From positions 1-49,819 of the forward strand of contig JAISTS010000095.1 of the NCBI GenBank assembly GCA_031272455.1: a DNA stretch of 49,819 nt, read 5' to 3'. Under the pieces are notes generated by a model that was not told the DNA's origin, made no database searches, and was given only the letters and a program-made list of their open reading frames with translations. The position numbers and the translations under genes were made by a program. This document shows, piece by piece, positions 19,883 to 29,308 of the stretch; the first letter of the stretch is position 1; each line of letters opens with the position of its first letter. The stretch is from Tannerella sp. GTDB lineage: Bacteria > Bacteroidota > Bacteroidia > Bacteroidales > Tannerellaceae.

Positions 19883-21688
19883 ATGAAACTGTGCATAGCG
19901 GAAAAGCCGAGCGTGGCACGCGACATCGCAGAAGTGCTTGGCGCAAAAACGAAGAAAGACGGCTATATAGAGGGCAATGGCTACCGCGTATCGTGGACTT
20001 TCGGGCATCTTTGTACGCTGAAAGAGCCTCACGACTACACGGCGGACTGGAAGTCGTGGCGCCTCACGTCGCTGCCGATGATTCCGCCGCGTTTCGGCAT
20101 CAAACTGTTGCAAAACGAGGCTTACGAAAAGCAGTTTCGCATACTCGAAAAGCTCATTTCCGAAGCCGAAGCTGTCATAAACTGCGGCGACGCCGGTCAG
20201 GAAGGCGAGCTGATACAGCGCTGGGTGATGCAGAAAGCGAAATGCAGCTGTCCGGTTTATCGGCTGTGGATTTCGTCGCTGACCGAAGAGGCTATTCGTG
20301 AGGGCTTTCGTAACCTCAAAGAGGCGTCGGAATTTAACCGTCTCTACGAAGCCGGACTGTCGCGAGCTATCGGCGACTGGCTGCTTGGGATGAACGCAAC
20401 GCGCTTATACACACTTCGTTATGGACAAAACAAACAGCTGCTTTCGATTGGTCGCGTACAGACGCCTACACTGGCGCTCATCGTCAATCGACAGAAAGAA
20501 ATCGAACAGTTCAAGCCGGAGCCGTACTGGGAGCTGAAAACGGTCTATCGCGAGGCGACATTTTCGTCCGTCAAAGGCAAATTCACCAAGCGCGAAGACG
20601 GCGAAGCCTTGCTGCAAATCATTACAGGAAAAGACTTTACCGTTACCGATATAACATATAAAAAAGGCAAGGAGTCGCCGCCGCGCCTGTTCGACCTCAC
20701 CTCGCTGCAGGTCGAGTGCAACAAACGTTTTTCGTTCTCCGCCGACGACACCCTGAAACTCATTCAGGGCTTGTACGAAAAGAAAGCCGTTACCTATCCG
20801 CGTGTCGATACGACCTTCCTTAGCGACGATATCTATCCCAAAGTGCCGCAGATACTCAAGGGATTAACGGCTTACGAGGCATTGACGGCGCCGCTGCTCA
20901 CCACAAAATTGCCGAAAAGCAAAAAGGTGTTCGACAATACCAAAGTAACCGACCATCACGCTATCATCCCAACCGGAAAAGCCGTTAACAACCTGTCGGA
21001 CAGAGAAATAAAACTGTACGACCTGATAGCGCGACGCTTTATTGCAGCCTTTTATCCCGATTGCGAAATAGCGACAACGACTGTCCTTGGCGAGGTCGAA
21101 AAAGTCGGTTTCAAGGCGACCGGCAAGCAGATACTGAGCGCGGGATGGCGTGCAGTAACGGGCAAGGATACGCCCGATAACGCCGAAAAAGATGACAGCA
21201 AGGAGGAAACATCTGTACTTCCGGCATTTACCGTCGGCGAGCACGGACCGCACGCGCCCGATTTTGCCGAGAAAATGACAACTCCGCCCAAACCATATAC
21301 CGAGGCGACACTGCTCCGCGCTATGGAAACAGCAGGCAAAACGGTCGAAAACGAAGAGCTGCGCGATGCAATGAAAGAGAACGGGATAGGTCGCCCGTCA
21401 ACACGCGCCGCCATCATCGAAACGCTGTTTAAACGCAATTATGTACGCAAGGAAAAGAAAAACCTCATTGCCACGCAAACGGGCGTCGAACTGATAGGCG
21501 TCATACGCGACGAGCTGCTTAAAAGCGCCGAGCTGACAGGGCTGTGGGAAAAGAAACTGAGGCAGATAGAACGAGGCGAGTACGAAGCATGCGCCTTCAT
21601 CAATGAGCTGAAAGAGATGGCTCAAAAAATCGTAGAGAACGTCCGCTCGGATAAGTCCAACCGTCAGATTACAATTGAAACAAAATGA
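19883..21688 (+). CDS. topB: DNA topoisomerase III
   Basis: MKLCIAEKPSVARDIAEVLGA; INCGDAGQEGELIQRW; SIGRVQTPTLALIV; ENGIGRPSTRAAIIETL. The ORF-track start at 19829 lies upstream of the promoter, so 19883 is preferred. Confidence 0.95.
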   Translation: MKLCIAEKPSVARDIAEVLGAKTKKDGYIEGNGYRVSWTFGHLCTLKEPHDYTADWKSWRLTSLPMIPPRFGIKLLQNEAYEKQFRILEKLISEAEAVINCGDAGQEGELIQRWVMQKAKCSCPVYRLWISSLTEEAIREGFRNLKEASEFNRLYEAGLSRAIGDWLLGMNATRLYTLRYGQNKQLLSIGRVQTPTLALIVNRQKEIEQFKPEPYWELKTVYREATFSSVKGKFTKREDGEALLQIITGKDFTVTDITYKKGKESPPRLFDLTSLQVECNKRFSFSADDTLKLIQGLYEKKAVTYPRVDTTFLSDDIYPKVPQILKGLTAYEALTAPLLTTKLPKSKKVFDNTKVTDHHAIIPTGKAVNNLSDREIKLYDLIARRFIAAFYPDCEIATTTVLGEVEKVGFKATGKQILSAGWRAVTGKDTPDNAEKDDSKEETSVLPAFTVGEHGPHAPDFAEKMTTPPKPYTEATLLRAMETAGKTVENEELRDAMKENGIGRPSTRAAIIETLFKRNYVRKEKKNLIATQTGVELIGVIRDELLKSAELTGLWEKKLRQIERGEYEACAFINELKEMAQKIVENVRSDKSNRQITIETK

Positions 21689-22203
21689 ATATCAATAACT
21701 TACAAACCGAAGACGAATGTTATCCGCTGGTCGATGAGCAGGGACAGGTCGTCGGAAAAGCTACTCGCAGCGAATGTCACGGAGGCGCCAAACCGCTGCA
21801 TCCCGTTGTCCACCTGCACGTTTTCAACAGTCGCGGCGAGCTGTACCTGCAAAAGCGCCCGATGTACAAGGATATACAGCCCGGCAAATGGGATACATCC
21901 GTCGGCGGACATGTTGATTACGGCGAAACGACCATCGAAGCCCTGCGACGCGAGACGGCGGAAGAGCTTGGCATCACGGATTTTACGCCCGAACCGATTG
22001 CCGAATATATCTTTGAATCGGAAATAGAAAAGGAGTTTGTGCACTCATTCAAAACAACTTACGATGGTGCGATCGCTCCGGCACCCGACGAACTTGACGG
22101 CGGTCGCTTCTGGACCTTGGACGAAGTACGTCAACACATCAAAACCGACACGTTTACGCCTAATTTTGCCAATGAGTTTGAGCGTTTTATTGCTCCTGAC
22201 TGA
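21685..22203 (+). CDS. NUDIX hydrolase (isopentenyl-diphosphate-isomerase-like subgroup)
   Basis: 172 aa; Nudix box GGHVDYGETTIEALRRETAEELGI; ATGA overlap with topB. Confidence 0.9.
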   Translation: MNINNLQTEDECYPLVDEQGQVVGKATRSECHGGAKPLHPVVHLHVFNSRGELYLQKRPMYKDIQPGKWDTSVGGHVDYGETTIEALRRETAEELGITDFTPEPIAEYIFESEIEKEFVHSFKTTYDGAIAPAPDELDGGRFWTLDEVRQHIKTDTFTPNFANEFERFIAPD

Positions 22204-24166
22204 TACGCATAACTGCGCCTCCGCCCGATGCGATTTTTACGTTCAGCAGATCTTTGGACGTCAACGTGATCTTCTTATAATCAAGATGATTAGGCTCATC
22301 ATCAGCATCTTTGGCGTCCGAATAAATTTCGGCGGCGAAAGAGCCTGTTCCGAGAAAATCAAGATTGACCGTTAATTCGCGAGGCGTGGTATTATTGATA
22401 ATTCCCACATACCAAACGCCATCTTTTTTGCGTGCAACAGCAAAATATTCATTCACTTTGGCGTCGATGACGCGCGTTTCGTCCCATACGGTCGGGAGGC
22501 TGCAAATAAAATCAAATCCGGGCTGTCCTTCGTACGAAGGCGGCGTGTCGCAGACCATGTGCAGATAACTTTCGAGCGCTATATACATAGCCATCATGTG
22601 ACATCGCGTACCTGTTACAAGCGGATGCGTATATTGCACTTTAAATTGCGAAACCGGAACAGCGCGGAAGCCGCCAAGATGATAATCGGTAGCGCCTGCC
22701 AGCACCCGCGTGAACGGCATTGAGATGTCGTGGTCGGCTGACATATCGAAACCCCATTTGAAACATTCGTAGTTCAGGGTGCCTTCGCGCGTAAACTCGT
22801 TGGGATAGGTGCGATGCAGTCCGGATGGCTTGCTGGAGCCGTGAAACTGTATAAAAAGGTGATGTTTAGCAGCTTTCGCAAGAATTTCTTCCTGAATCAG
22901 TATCATTTCCTGATCGTCGCGGTCCATAAAATCGACCATCATACCGGCGATGCCCCATTGTTCAAACAGCGCTAATGCCTCGTCAAGTTTGGCGTACAGC
23001 GCTTTCCAGTTTGTCCACAAATGGATGCCTACGCCTTGGCTTTTGGCATAATCGCATATCGCTTTCATATCGAGCGGCGCAACAGGTTTGGTTATATCGG
23101 CACGGGGCGACGGATTACCGAAATCGAAGCCGTCGTCCGAATACCATGGCTGCTCGGCATAACCGTAAATCGAGTGATATTCAATATGGTTACGCGCAGC
23201 AAAATCAATATAATACCGATTCGTTTCAAAGTTATTTCCCGGCGAGAAAGTTGTGTCGGGCGTCATATTGCCGTTCCACCACGTAAATGTTGTCTTTCCG
23301 GGTTTAATCCACGAAGTATCAGCGATTTTGCATGGCGAAGCGAGGTGCGTCAGAATATTCGACTCGACAAGATCGCCAATTCTGTCGCCAATCATAAGTA
23401 CGCGCCAAGGGGATTTGTGAGGCAGGGCGGCTTTGACTTTAACACGCTCATTATCAAGCGACGGCGATAATTTTCCTCGCAGTATCCCATCTTCTTTCGA
23501 CAGATACATTCCGGCATAATTCACGACATCGGCTTCGGTAATTGCCACGAAAACATCATTTTCAAATTCAAACAGCACAGGCATATCCATCAGTTTAGAC
23601 GAAGCCATCTCGCTGTATTTCAAGCGAGTATATTTCCCTTCGTGCGATGAGGTATATGACGGCAGGAACAAAGCCAGCGCAGTCGGGTCGCCGACAAGAC
23701 TGAACGCCGTAAATTCGTCGTACATAATATATGCTGTCCGATCGGTTTGTTCAGGAAATTCATATCTGAACGCCACTCCGTCGTCAAACGCGCGTACAAC
23801 AAGATTTACAATCCTGAACGGCGACTGCGTCTCTCTGAGCGGCACGGTTACTTCTCGGTACTTGCTGTGCAAATATCGCGCCTTGCCCACAATCAGCTCG
23901 TACGATTCGTCGCCGGTACGAAAAACGGGCTTGCCGACAGTCAGATTCCGCCCGAAACTGCCGTCGTCGAACTCAAAATGAATAGGCGAATTGCGTATCA
24001 GAGCCTGTTTCTTAAAGTCCACATTATAAACGGGATAATCGTTCAGCGTTAACGAGAAATGAATATTCCTGTCGGGCGAATAGAGATTGACCGACGCCGC
24101 GCGGACAGAAACGGAGAAAATTATCCCTACTGCCAACAAGCTGATTATCAGCGAATATCGTCTCAT
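22187..24166 (-). CDS. GH97 family glycoside hydrolase (alpha-glucosidase/alpha-galactosidase type)
   Basis: Start at MRRYSLIISLLAVG; GH97 N-terminal VNLYSPDRNIHFSLTLND and catalytic region GIAGMMVDFMDRDDQEM...FIQFHGSSKPSGLHRTYPNEFTREG. Confidence 0.9.
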   Translation of the reverse strand: MRRYSLIISLLAVGIIFSVSVRAASVNLYSPDRNIHFSLTLNDYPVYNVDFKKQALIRNSPIHFEFDDGSFGRNLTVGKPVFRTGDESYELIVGKARYLHSKYREVTVPLRETQSPFRIVNLVVRAFDDGVAFRYEFPEQTDRTAYIMYDEFTAFSLVGDPTALALFLPSYTSSHEGKYTRLKYSEMASSKLMDMPVLFEFENDVFVAITEADVVNYAGMYLSKEDGILRGKLSPSLDNERVKVKAALPHKSPWRVLMIGDRIGDLVESNILTHLASPCKIADTSWIKPGKTTFTWWNGNMTPDTTFSPGNNFETNRYYIDFAARNHIEYHSIYGYAEQPWYSDDGFDFGNPSPRADITKPVAPLDMKAICDYAKSQGVGIHLWTNWKALYAKLDEALALFEQWGIAGMMVDFMDRDDQEMILIQEEILAKAAKHHLFIQFHGSSKPSGLHRTYPNEFTREGTLNYECFKWGFDMSADHDISMPFTRVLAGATDYHLGGFRAVPVSQFKVQYTHPLVTGTRCHMMAMYIALESYLHMVCDTPPSYEGQPGFDFICSLPTVWDETRVIDAKVNEYFAVARKKDGVWYVGIINNTTPRELTVNLDFLGTGSFAAEIYSDAKDADDEPNHLDYKKITLTSKDLLNVKIASGGGAVMRISQEQ

Positions 24167-24167
24167 G

Positions 24168-24959
24168 TCAATCCAATTCTTTGATACGTATATTGCGGAA
24201 TGCCAAGCCATAGCCGTGGTCCTGCAAGCCGATATAGCCGGGTTCGTTGCCTGTATTAAGCATCAGTTCGTAAGCCTCAGGCACTTTCTCTTCGTCGTTG
24301 CTGAAAGGGCTGAATTTGCTTTTGTCAACTAAGGCTTTCCAGACGGGTGTACCAAGATAAAAATCAAGAATTTGAACGTCGTTAAGATAATGGATGACAT
24401 GTTTGTTATAGACGACAATTTTTGTTTTATTCCAATTGTCATACGGCTTAACGGGCTGTGGCACAGGCGGTATCATATCATAGACAGCGCCTGCCTGCCT
24501 GTTTCCGCCGACGCCCTGCCAAGCATCGGGCATATTCTCATTATCCAAAAGCTGATATTCGGGGCTTGAGTAATAAATCGGCTTGCCTTCAAGCTCTTGC
24601 GCCATATAAAGGATGCCGCTGTTGCCCGCCTTGCCAATTTTCCATTCGATTTCAAAGATGAAGTTCTTGAATTTTTTGTCATAAATCAAGTCTGCACCTT
24701 CCATATCGGCTGTTCCGCTGCTGTTGAATGTGATTACGCCGTCTTCGACTAACCAGCCTTTCGGCACTTCACTGCGCAGATAGCCGCGCCATCCGTTAAG
24801 CGTTTTGCCGTCGAACATCGACAGCCATTCGCCGCCTTCGGGAATAGCGTTCGCGTCGGCAGCGCACTGTTCACTGCTGTCATTTTTAGCGCTTTGGCTA
24901 CAGGCAAGCAGTAATCCTGCACACAACAGCATCACAAAAAATACGTTTATCTTTTTCAT
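24168..24959 (-). CDS. DUF1080 / 3-keto-disaccharide hydrolase family lipoprotein
   Basis: 263 aa; lipobox LLACSQS; EGGEWLSMFDGKTLNGWRGY, FEIEWKIGKAGNSGILY, GYIGLQDHGYGLAFRNIRIKEL. Confidence 0.9.
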   Translation of the reverse strand: MKKINVFFVMLLCAGLLLACSQSAKNDSSEQCAADANAIPEGGEWLSMFDGKTLNGWRGYLRSEVPKGWLVEDGVITFNSSGTADMEGADLIYDKKFKNFIFEIEWKIGKAGNSGILYMAQELEGKPIYYSSPEYQLLDNENMPDAWQGVGGNRQAGAVYDMIPPVPQPVKPYDNWNKTKIVVYNKHVIHYLNDVQILDFYLGTPVWKALVDKSKFSPFSNDEEKVPEAYELMLNTGNEPGYIGLQDHGYGLAFRNIRIKELD

Positions 24960-24981
24960 TTCGTTGAATATTAAGTGATTA

Positions 24982-26517
24982 TTACAATTTTAATTCTTCC
25001 CATCCGGCACGATATTTCCGTTTGATAAACTGATTTGCCGGCTCAAAATTGGTTATTCTCATATTGGCTCCATCCCATTTATAGGTCATATTCCTGCCCG
25101 GAAACGAGCTGACGTCGATTTCGCCATAAACAGGGTCGTTCTGTTTAACCGTTTGACGGATATTATAGCTTCGCAAAATGAGATTTCCCATCAGCACGGC
25201 TTCTGTCAGCGGACCGGCATAGCCTTCAAACGGCGACTCGACCTCTGCTTTGTCGTATCCGGCGATGCAGGCATCAATCCACGACCAGTAATGCCCGTCA
25301 AACTCGCCCGGTATGCGTCTGTATTTCTCCGGTATATTTACATCCTTGGCAAACAGAGGTTTATGACTGCCGTCGTTGACCCACAGACGGGGATCGGAAC
25401 CGCCCCATCCACACGACACTTTGCCTTTCTTACCAACAAAAACGGTTGCCCCTTCGATGTCGTTAGGGTCGAGGTCGCCCATCGCGTGCGTCAAATCGAC
25501 ATCGGGCGCGACTTCATCGGGACGTTCCGGCATAATGCCGCCATCCATCCAGTACAGATCAAGCATTTTGCCGTTCTTGAGCGGGAATTTATAACGTATC
25601 GAGCAGGACACAGGTCCGCTGTCGGGATAATATGCTTCTTCAAAAATGCCTGAATATACGGTGCTTACGCTGCACGATATTTCGGACGGATAACCCAATT
25701 CGAGCAGTTTAAACGGCGGTCCGATGATATGACAGCCCATATCGCCCAAAGCACCCGTGCCGAAAGCCCACCAGCCACGCCAGTTGAACGGCACCAGATT
25801 GTCAATATAATCAACATATTCGGCTGTCCCCAACCATAAATCCCAGTTAAGACCCTGAGGCACAGCAGGCTTGTCGGCGGGCCAGGGAATGCCTTGGGGC
25901 CACACCGGACGGTTCGTCCAGCAATAGACTTTTTCAATTTCACCTATCAAATCGGCTTCAAACCATTCGCGCATAGTTTTCATCCCGTTGCAGGAATTGC
26001 CCTGATCGCCCATCTGAGTAACGACACGATATTTGGCGGCAGCTTGAGTCAGGATACGCGCCTCGGCAATATCGTGAGCTAACGGTTTTTGCAGATAGAC
26101 ATGCTTGCCCATCCGCATAGCATTAAACGCTTGAATGGCATGATTATGGTCGGGCGTCGAGATGCAAACGGCATCGAAATGTTTGTTTTCTTTGTCGTAC
26201 AGCTCACGCCAGTCGTGATAATATTTGGCTTTGGGATATTTCGTTACGGCATCTTTGGCTTGACGGTCGTCCACATCGCACAGAAACGCGATTTCCGCAT
26301 TTTTCTTGGGCGTTTTCATCAGCGAACCCAAATCGGCGCCGCCCATTCCTCCGCATCCGACCTTGGCGATATACAGCTTATCGCTCGGTGCAACATGTCC
26401 AAGTCCCGATATTGCATAGCTGGGCAGTACGGAAATGGCAGCAAACCCCGACGCAGTCATTCCGATAAATTGTCTGCGAGAGATTTTTTCCGCAGATTTC
26501 AGTGTTTTTTCTTTCAT
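24982..26517 (-). CDS. Gfo/Idh/MocA family oxidoreductase with Tat-type signal
   Basis: 511 aa; SRRQFIGM twin-arginine signal; KVGCGGMGGADLGSLM, AVCISTPDHNHAIQAFNAMRMGKHVYLQKPLAHDIAEAR. Confidence 0.92.
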   Translation of the reverse strand: MKEKTLKSAEKISRRQFIGMTASGFAAISVLPSYAISGLGHVAPSDKLYIAKVGCGGMGGADLGSLMKTPKKNAEIAFLCDVDDRQAKDAVTKYPKAKYYHDWRELYDKENKHFDAVCISTPDHNHAIQAFNAMRMGKHVYLQKPLAHDIAEARILTQAAAKYRVVTQMGDQGNSCNGMKTMREWFEADLIGEIEKVYCWTNRPVWPQGIPWPADKPAVPQGLNWDLWLGTAEYVDYIDNLVPFNWRGWWAFGTGALGDMGCHIIGPPFKLLELGYPSEISCSVSTVYSGIFEEAYYPDSGPVSCSIRYKFPLKNGKMLDLYWMDGGIMPERPDEVAPDVDLTHAMGDLDPNDIEGATVFVGKKGKVSCGWGGSDPRLWVNDGSHKPLFAKDVNIPEKYRRIPGEFDGHYWSWIDACIAGYDKAEVESPFEGYAGPLTEAVLMGNLILRSYNIRQTVKQNDPVYGEIDVSSFPGRNMTYKWDGANMRITNFEPANQFIKRKYRAGWEELKL

Positions 26518-26538
26518 CTTTAATTATTTTCGTGATAA

Positions 26539-27711
26539 CTAACTTACTACAGGAAATTTGAACGAAGACCGCAATTGGATACGTCTGCCTTCGGCTTGCG
26601 ATAAACGTGTCGCTTCGATGATTTCGAGGACGTGCAGTGCGTGTTCAGCATTGATTAGCAGCTCTTTGCCTGTCGCCAAGTGTTCGCAGATGACCGATGC
26701 CCCTTCCTGCCATACATAGCCTTTTGTATCCGTCTCGTAGCGCCGCGTTTTTTCGTCAGCCACAGTAGCCATATCTACTCCAAACGGCGCCCAGTCGTAA
26801 CCGACAAGGTGCATATTGCCTTCGGAACCGACGAGCGAGATGGTCGGACGTTCCTGCCCCGTGCCTTCGTGTCCATAAGGGTCGAAATAATTAAACCCGC
26901 ACTGTATATGCGAAAGGACATTGTTTTGATGTTCCATGATAATCATCGCATTATCTTCGGCAACGACCTGTATATGCCCTTTATCATCGACATTTCGGGT
27001 CGGCGTAACGACATTGGTCATTGCCACAACCGATTTGGCGGGACCTAAAAGTCCTGTCAGCGTTGAGATATTATACACACCGAGGTCGGGCAGGCTGCCG
27101 CCGCCTTTTTCGTAGAAGAACGCCGACCAGCCGGGTCCCTGATGCCCGTAATGGGCATGTGCAGCTGCGACGCGACCAAGTTTGCCGGCATTGAGCTGTT
27201 TCGCCATAAATGCGAATTGCGGACTGTCAACCACTGCCGGAGCGCCCCAGATACGAGTGCCGAGTTTTATGGCAAGTTCGTAGAGTTCGCGCCCCTCGTC
27301 GTAGGTATTCGCCATCGGTTTTTCGCTCCAGACATATTTTTTCGCCATCAGCGCTTGCCTGTTCAGATGCCCGTGTTCCTGCATATTAGTCAGGTTGACA
27401 AGCAGGTCGAACTCGACGCCGGACAGCATCTCGTCGATATGCGGATATGTGTTTTTTACGTTAAATTCCTGTGCTCTGCGTGCAGCCCGTTCCGGTTTGA
27501 TGTCGCACAGGCTGACAACTTCTGCATAAGGCGATGCCGTCAGATGAGGCAGATAAACTCCTGACACACTGCCACATCCTATTACGCCCACCCGTATTTT
27601 CTTAGAGGGTGCCGCTGTTGCTGTGGCAAAAATGCTGCTGTTGACGACAGGGCTTGCCGATAGAGCAAACCCCGCCATCCCCAGACGTGCAATAAATTCT
27701 TTTCTGTTCAT
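26539..27711 (-). CDS. Gfo/Idh/MocA family oxidoreductase (exported)
   Basis: 390 aa; RVGVIGCGSVSGVYLPHL, KYVWSEKPMANTYDEGREL. Confidence 0.9.
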   Translation of the reverse strand: MNRKEFIARLGMAGFALSASPVVNSSIFATATAAPSKKIRVGVIGCGSVSGVYLPHLTASPYAEVVSLCDIKPERAARRAQEFNVKNTYPHIDEMLSGVEFDLLVNLTNMQEHGHLNRQALMAKKYVWSEKPMANTYDEGRELYELAIKLGTRIWGAPAVVDSPQFAFMAKQLNAGKLGRVAAAHAHYGHQGPGWSAFFYEKGGGSLPDLGVYNISTLTGLLGPAKSVVAMTNVVTPTRNVDDKGHIQVVAEDNAMIIMEHQNNVLSHIQCGFNYFDPYGHEGTGQERPTISLVGSEGNMHLVGYDWAPFGVDMATVADEKTRRYETDTKGYVWQEGASVICEHLATGKELLINAEHALHVLEIIEATRLSQAEGRRIQLRSSFKFPVVS

Positions 27712-27723
27712 AAAATTGTATAA

Positions 27724-29295
27724 TTAGAATGCCGGATATCCGGGGTTTTGTACCAGATTATTGTTTTTGCGCCAGGCGTCGAGCGGGATGGGCAAAATTT
27801 TGCGATACTCTTCCGTTACCCATGGTTTCCATTCGTTGGGCTGGGTAAATGTACCGAAACGTATCATATCCTGACGTCCGCCGAACTCGAATGCCAACTC
27901 AAAACGACGCTCATTATAGATGTCTTCGAGCGTAAGAGCAGTGAGATTATGGTCGGAATTGCCAAAACCCCGTTCTCTGATGATATTCACCAATCGCAAT
28001 GCTTCGCCCATATTAGAGCCTTGACGCACAAGGGCTTCAGCTTTCATAAGATAGACGTCGGCAAGCCGGAAAATATGTATGTCATTTTCCATAAACGAGT
28101 TTTGCATACCTTTCTGAAATTCCCATTTCTGTATTCGCGCTCCATCTTCCTGAAACACTTCACCCCAGCCTTCGGGATAAGCCTTGCCCGGTCCGCCTTC
28201 CGTACCCGGAACGATATGATATTCAATGCCGTGAATTAGCGGATGCCCGGCTGTACCGGTTTGCAGGACTTCGCCTGTTGCCGGGTCAATCATCGGTCCT
28301 GTCAGAAAGGTAGCTTCTTTGCGACGGTCGTCGTCGGAAAACGAATTGACAAACGCAGTCTGGGCGCTTACGCCGTTCCACGTATCGCCCGAAAATCCCA
28401 GAGCGATAGGGTCGAGATAATGCAGTGTATAATAATGTATGGCATTATACATATCACCCCAGTCGTCCTGATCGCTGAAGCAGGCGGGCAGTATGGCTTC
28501 GCGCGAGACTTCGTTGTGAACGGCAAAATTGGTTGACCAGTCAGGCTCGATGATATAATCCAGCTCCATCACGCCGTCGCAGGCATCGATCACGCCCTGC
28601 CAGTTGGCAACGCCTGTCCATACTTCGGCATTGAGATACATTTTGGCAAGCAGGGTCAGCGCCGCACCTTTGGTGAATTTGCCGTAACTTTGGCTTGTTA
28701 CGTCTTCGCGAAGATAGGGAATGATGTCGTTCAGTTCGCTTACTACGAAATCAAATACTTCTTTCCGCGTCCTGTTTGTCGGCAGGCTGGTGTCGTTGAA
28801 ATCCGTTACGATCGGCACATTGCCAAACCAGTCGCACAGGACATAATACCAGTAAGCCCTGAGACCTCGCAATTCGCCAAGCACCTGCAATTTCTGGTCA
28901 GGCTCCATCAATTCGTTGGGTTCGACCAGACTGATAATGGAATTAACAGTGGTTATGCCGCTCATACACGGATTCCACAGACCCGGAATCACCCAGTTAT
29001 CGACATTCCAGTGATGATTGGTCTGCTCCATATATACTCCGCCATCCCACCAGTCGCCGCCTATACGTGTAGGCGCAATCAGCATATCGGACGTGAGATT
29101 GTCCCAGCCCCATAGCTGGTCGTACGAAGCCGTATATTTCAGCGTCTTGTATGCCGGTCCGATAATTGAATACATTTCTTCAAGAGTTGAGCCGAACTGG
29201 TCGTACGGCAGTTTGTCATATACCTTTTCTTCCAAATCGGTACAAGCCGTAGCGGCAATCATCGCTATCGCTATATTTACAAGATATCTTTTCAT
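27724..29295 (-). CDS. SusD/RagB-family outer membrane lipoprotein
   Basis: Start MKRYLVNIAIAMIAATACTDLEEKVYD (lipobox); IYNERRFELAFEFGGRQDMIRFG; NLVQNPGYPAF. Confidence 0.92.
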   Translation of the reverse strand: MKRYLVNIAIAMIAATACTDLEEKVYDKLPYDQFGSTLEEMYSIIGPAYKTLKYTASYDQLWGWDNLTSDMLIAPTRIGGDWWDGGVYMEQTNHHWNVDNWVIPGLWNPCMSGITTVNSIISLVEPNELMEPDQKLQVLGELRGLRAYWYYVLCDWFGNVPIVTDFNDTSLPTNRTRKEVFDFVVSELNDIIPYLREDVTSQSYGKFTKGAALTLLAKMYLNAEVWTGVANWQGVIDACDGVMELDYIIEPDWSTNFAVHNEVSREAILPACFSDQDDWGDMYNAIHYYTLHYLDPIALGFSGDTWNGVSAQTAFVNSFSDDDRRKEATFLTGPMIDPATGEVLQTGTAGHPLIHGIEYHIVPGTEGGPGKAYPEGWGEVFQEDGARIQKWEFQKGMQNSFMENDIHIFRLADVYLMKAEALVRQGSNMGEALRLVNIIRERGFGNSDHNLTALTLEDIYNERRFELAFEFGGRQDMIRFGTFTQPNEWKPWVTEEYRKILPIPLDAWRKNNNLVQNPGYPAF

Positions 29296-29308
29296 TTTTT
29301 TTATCCGA

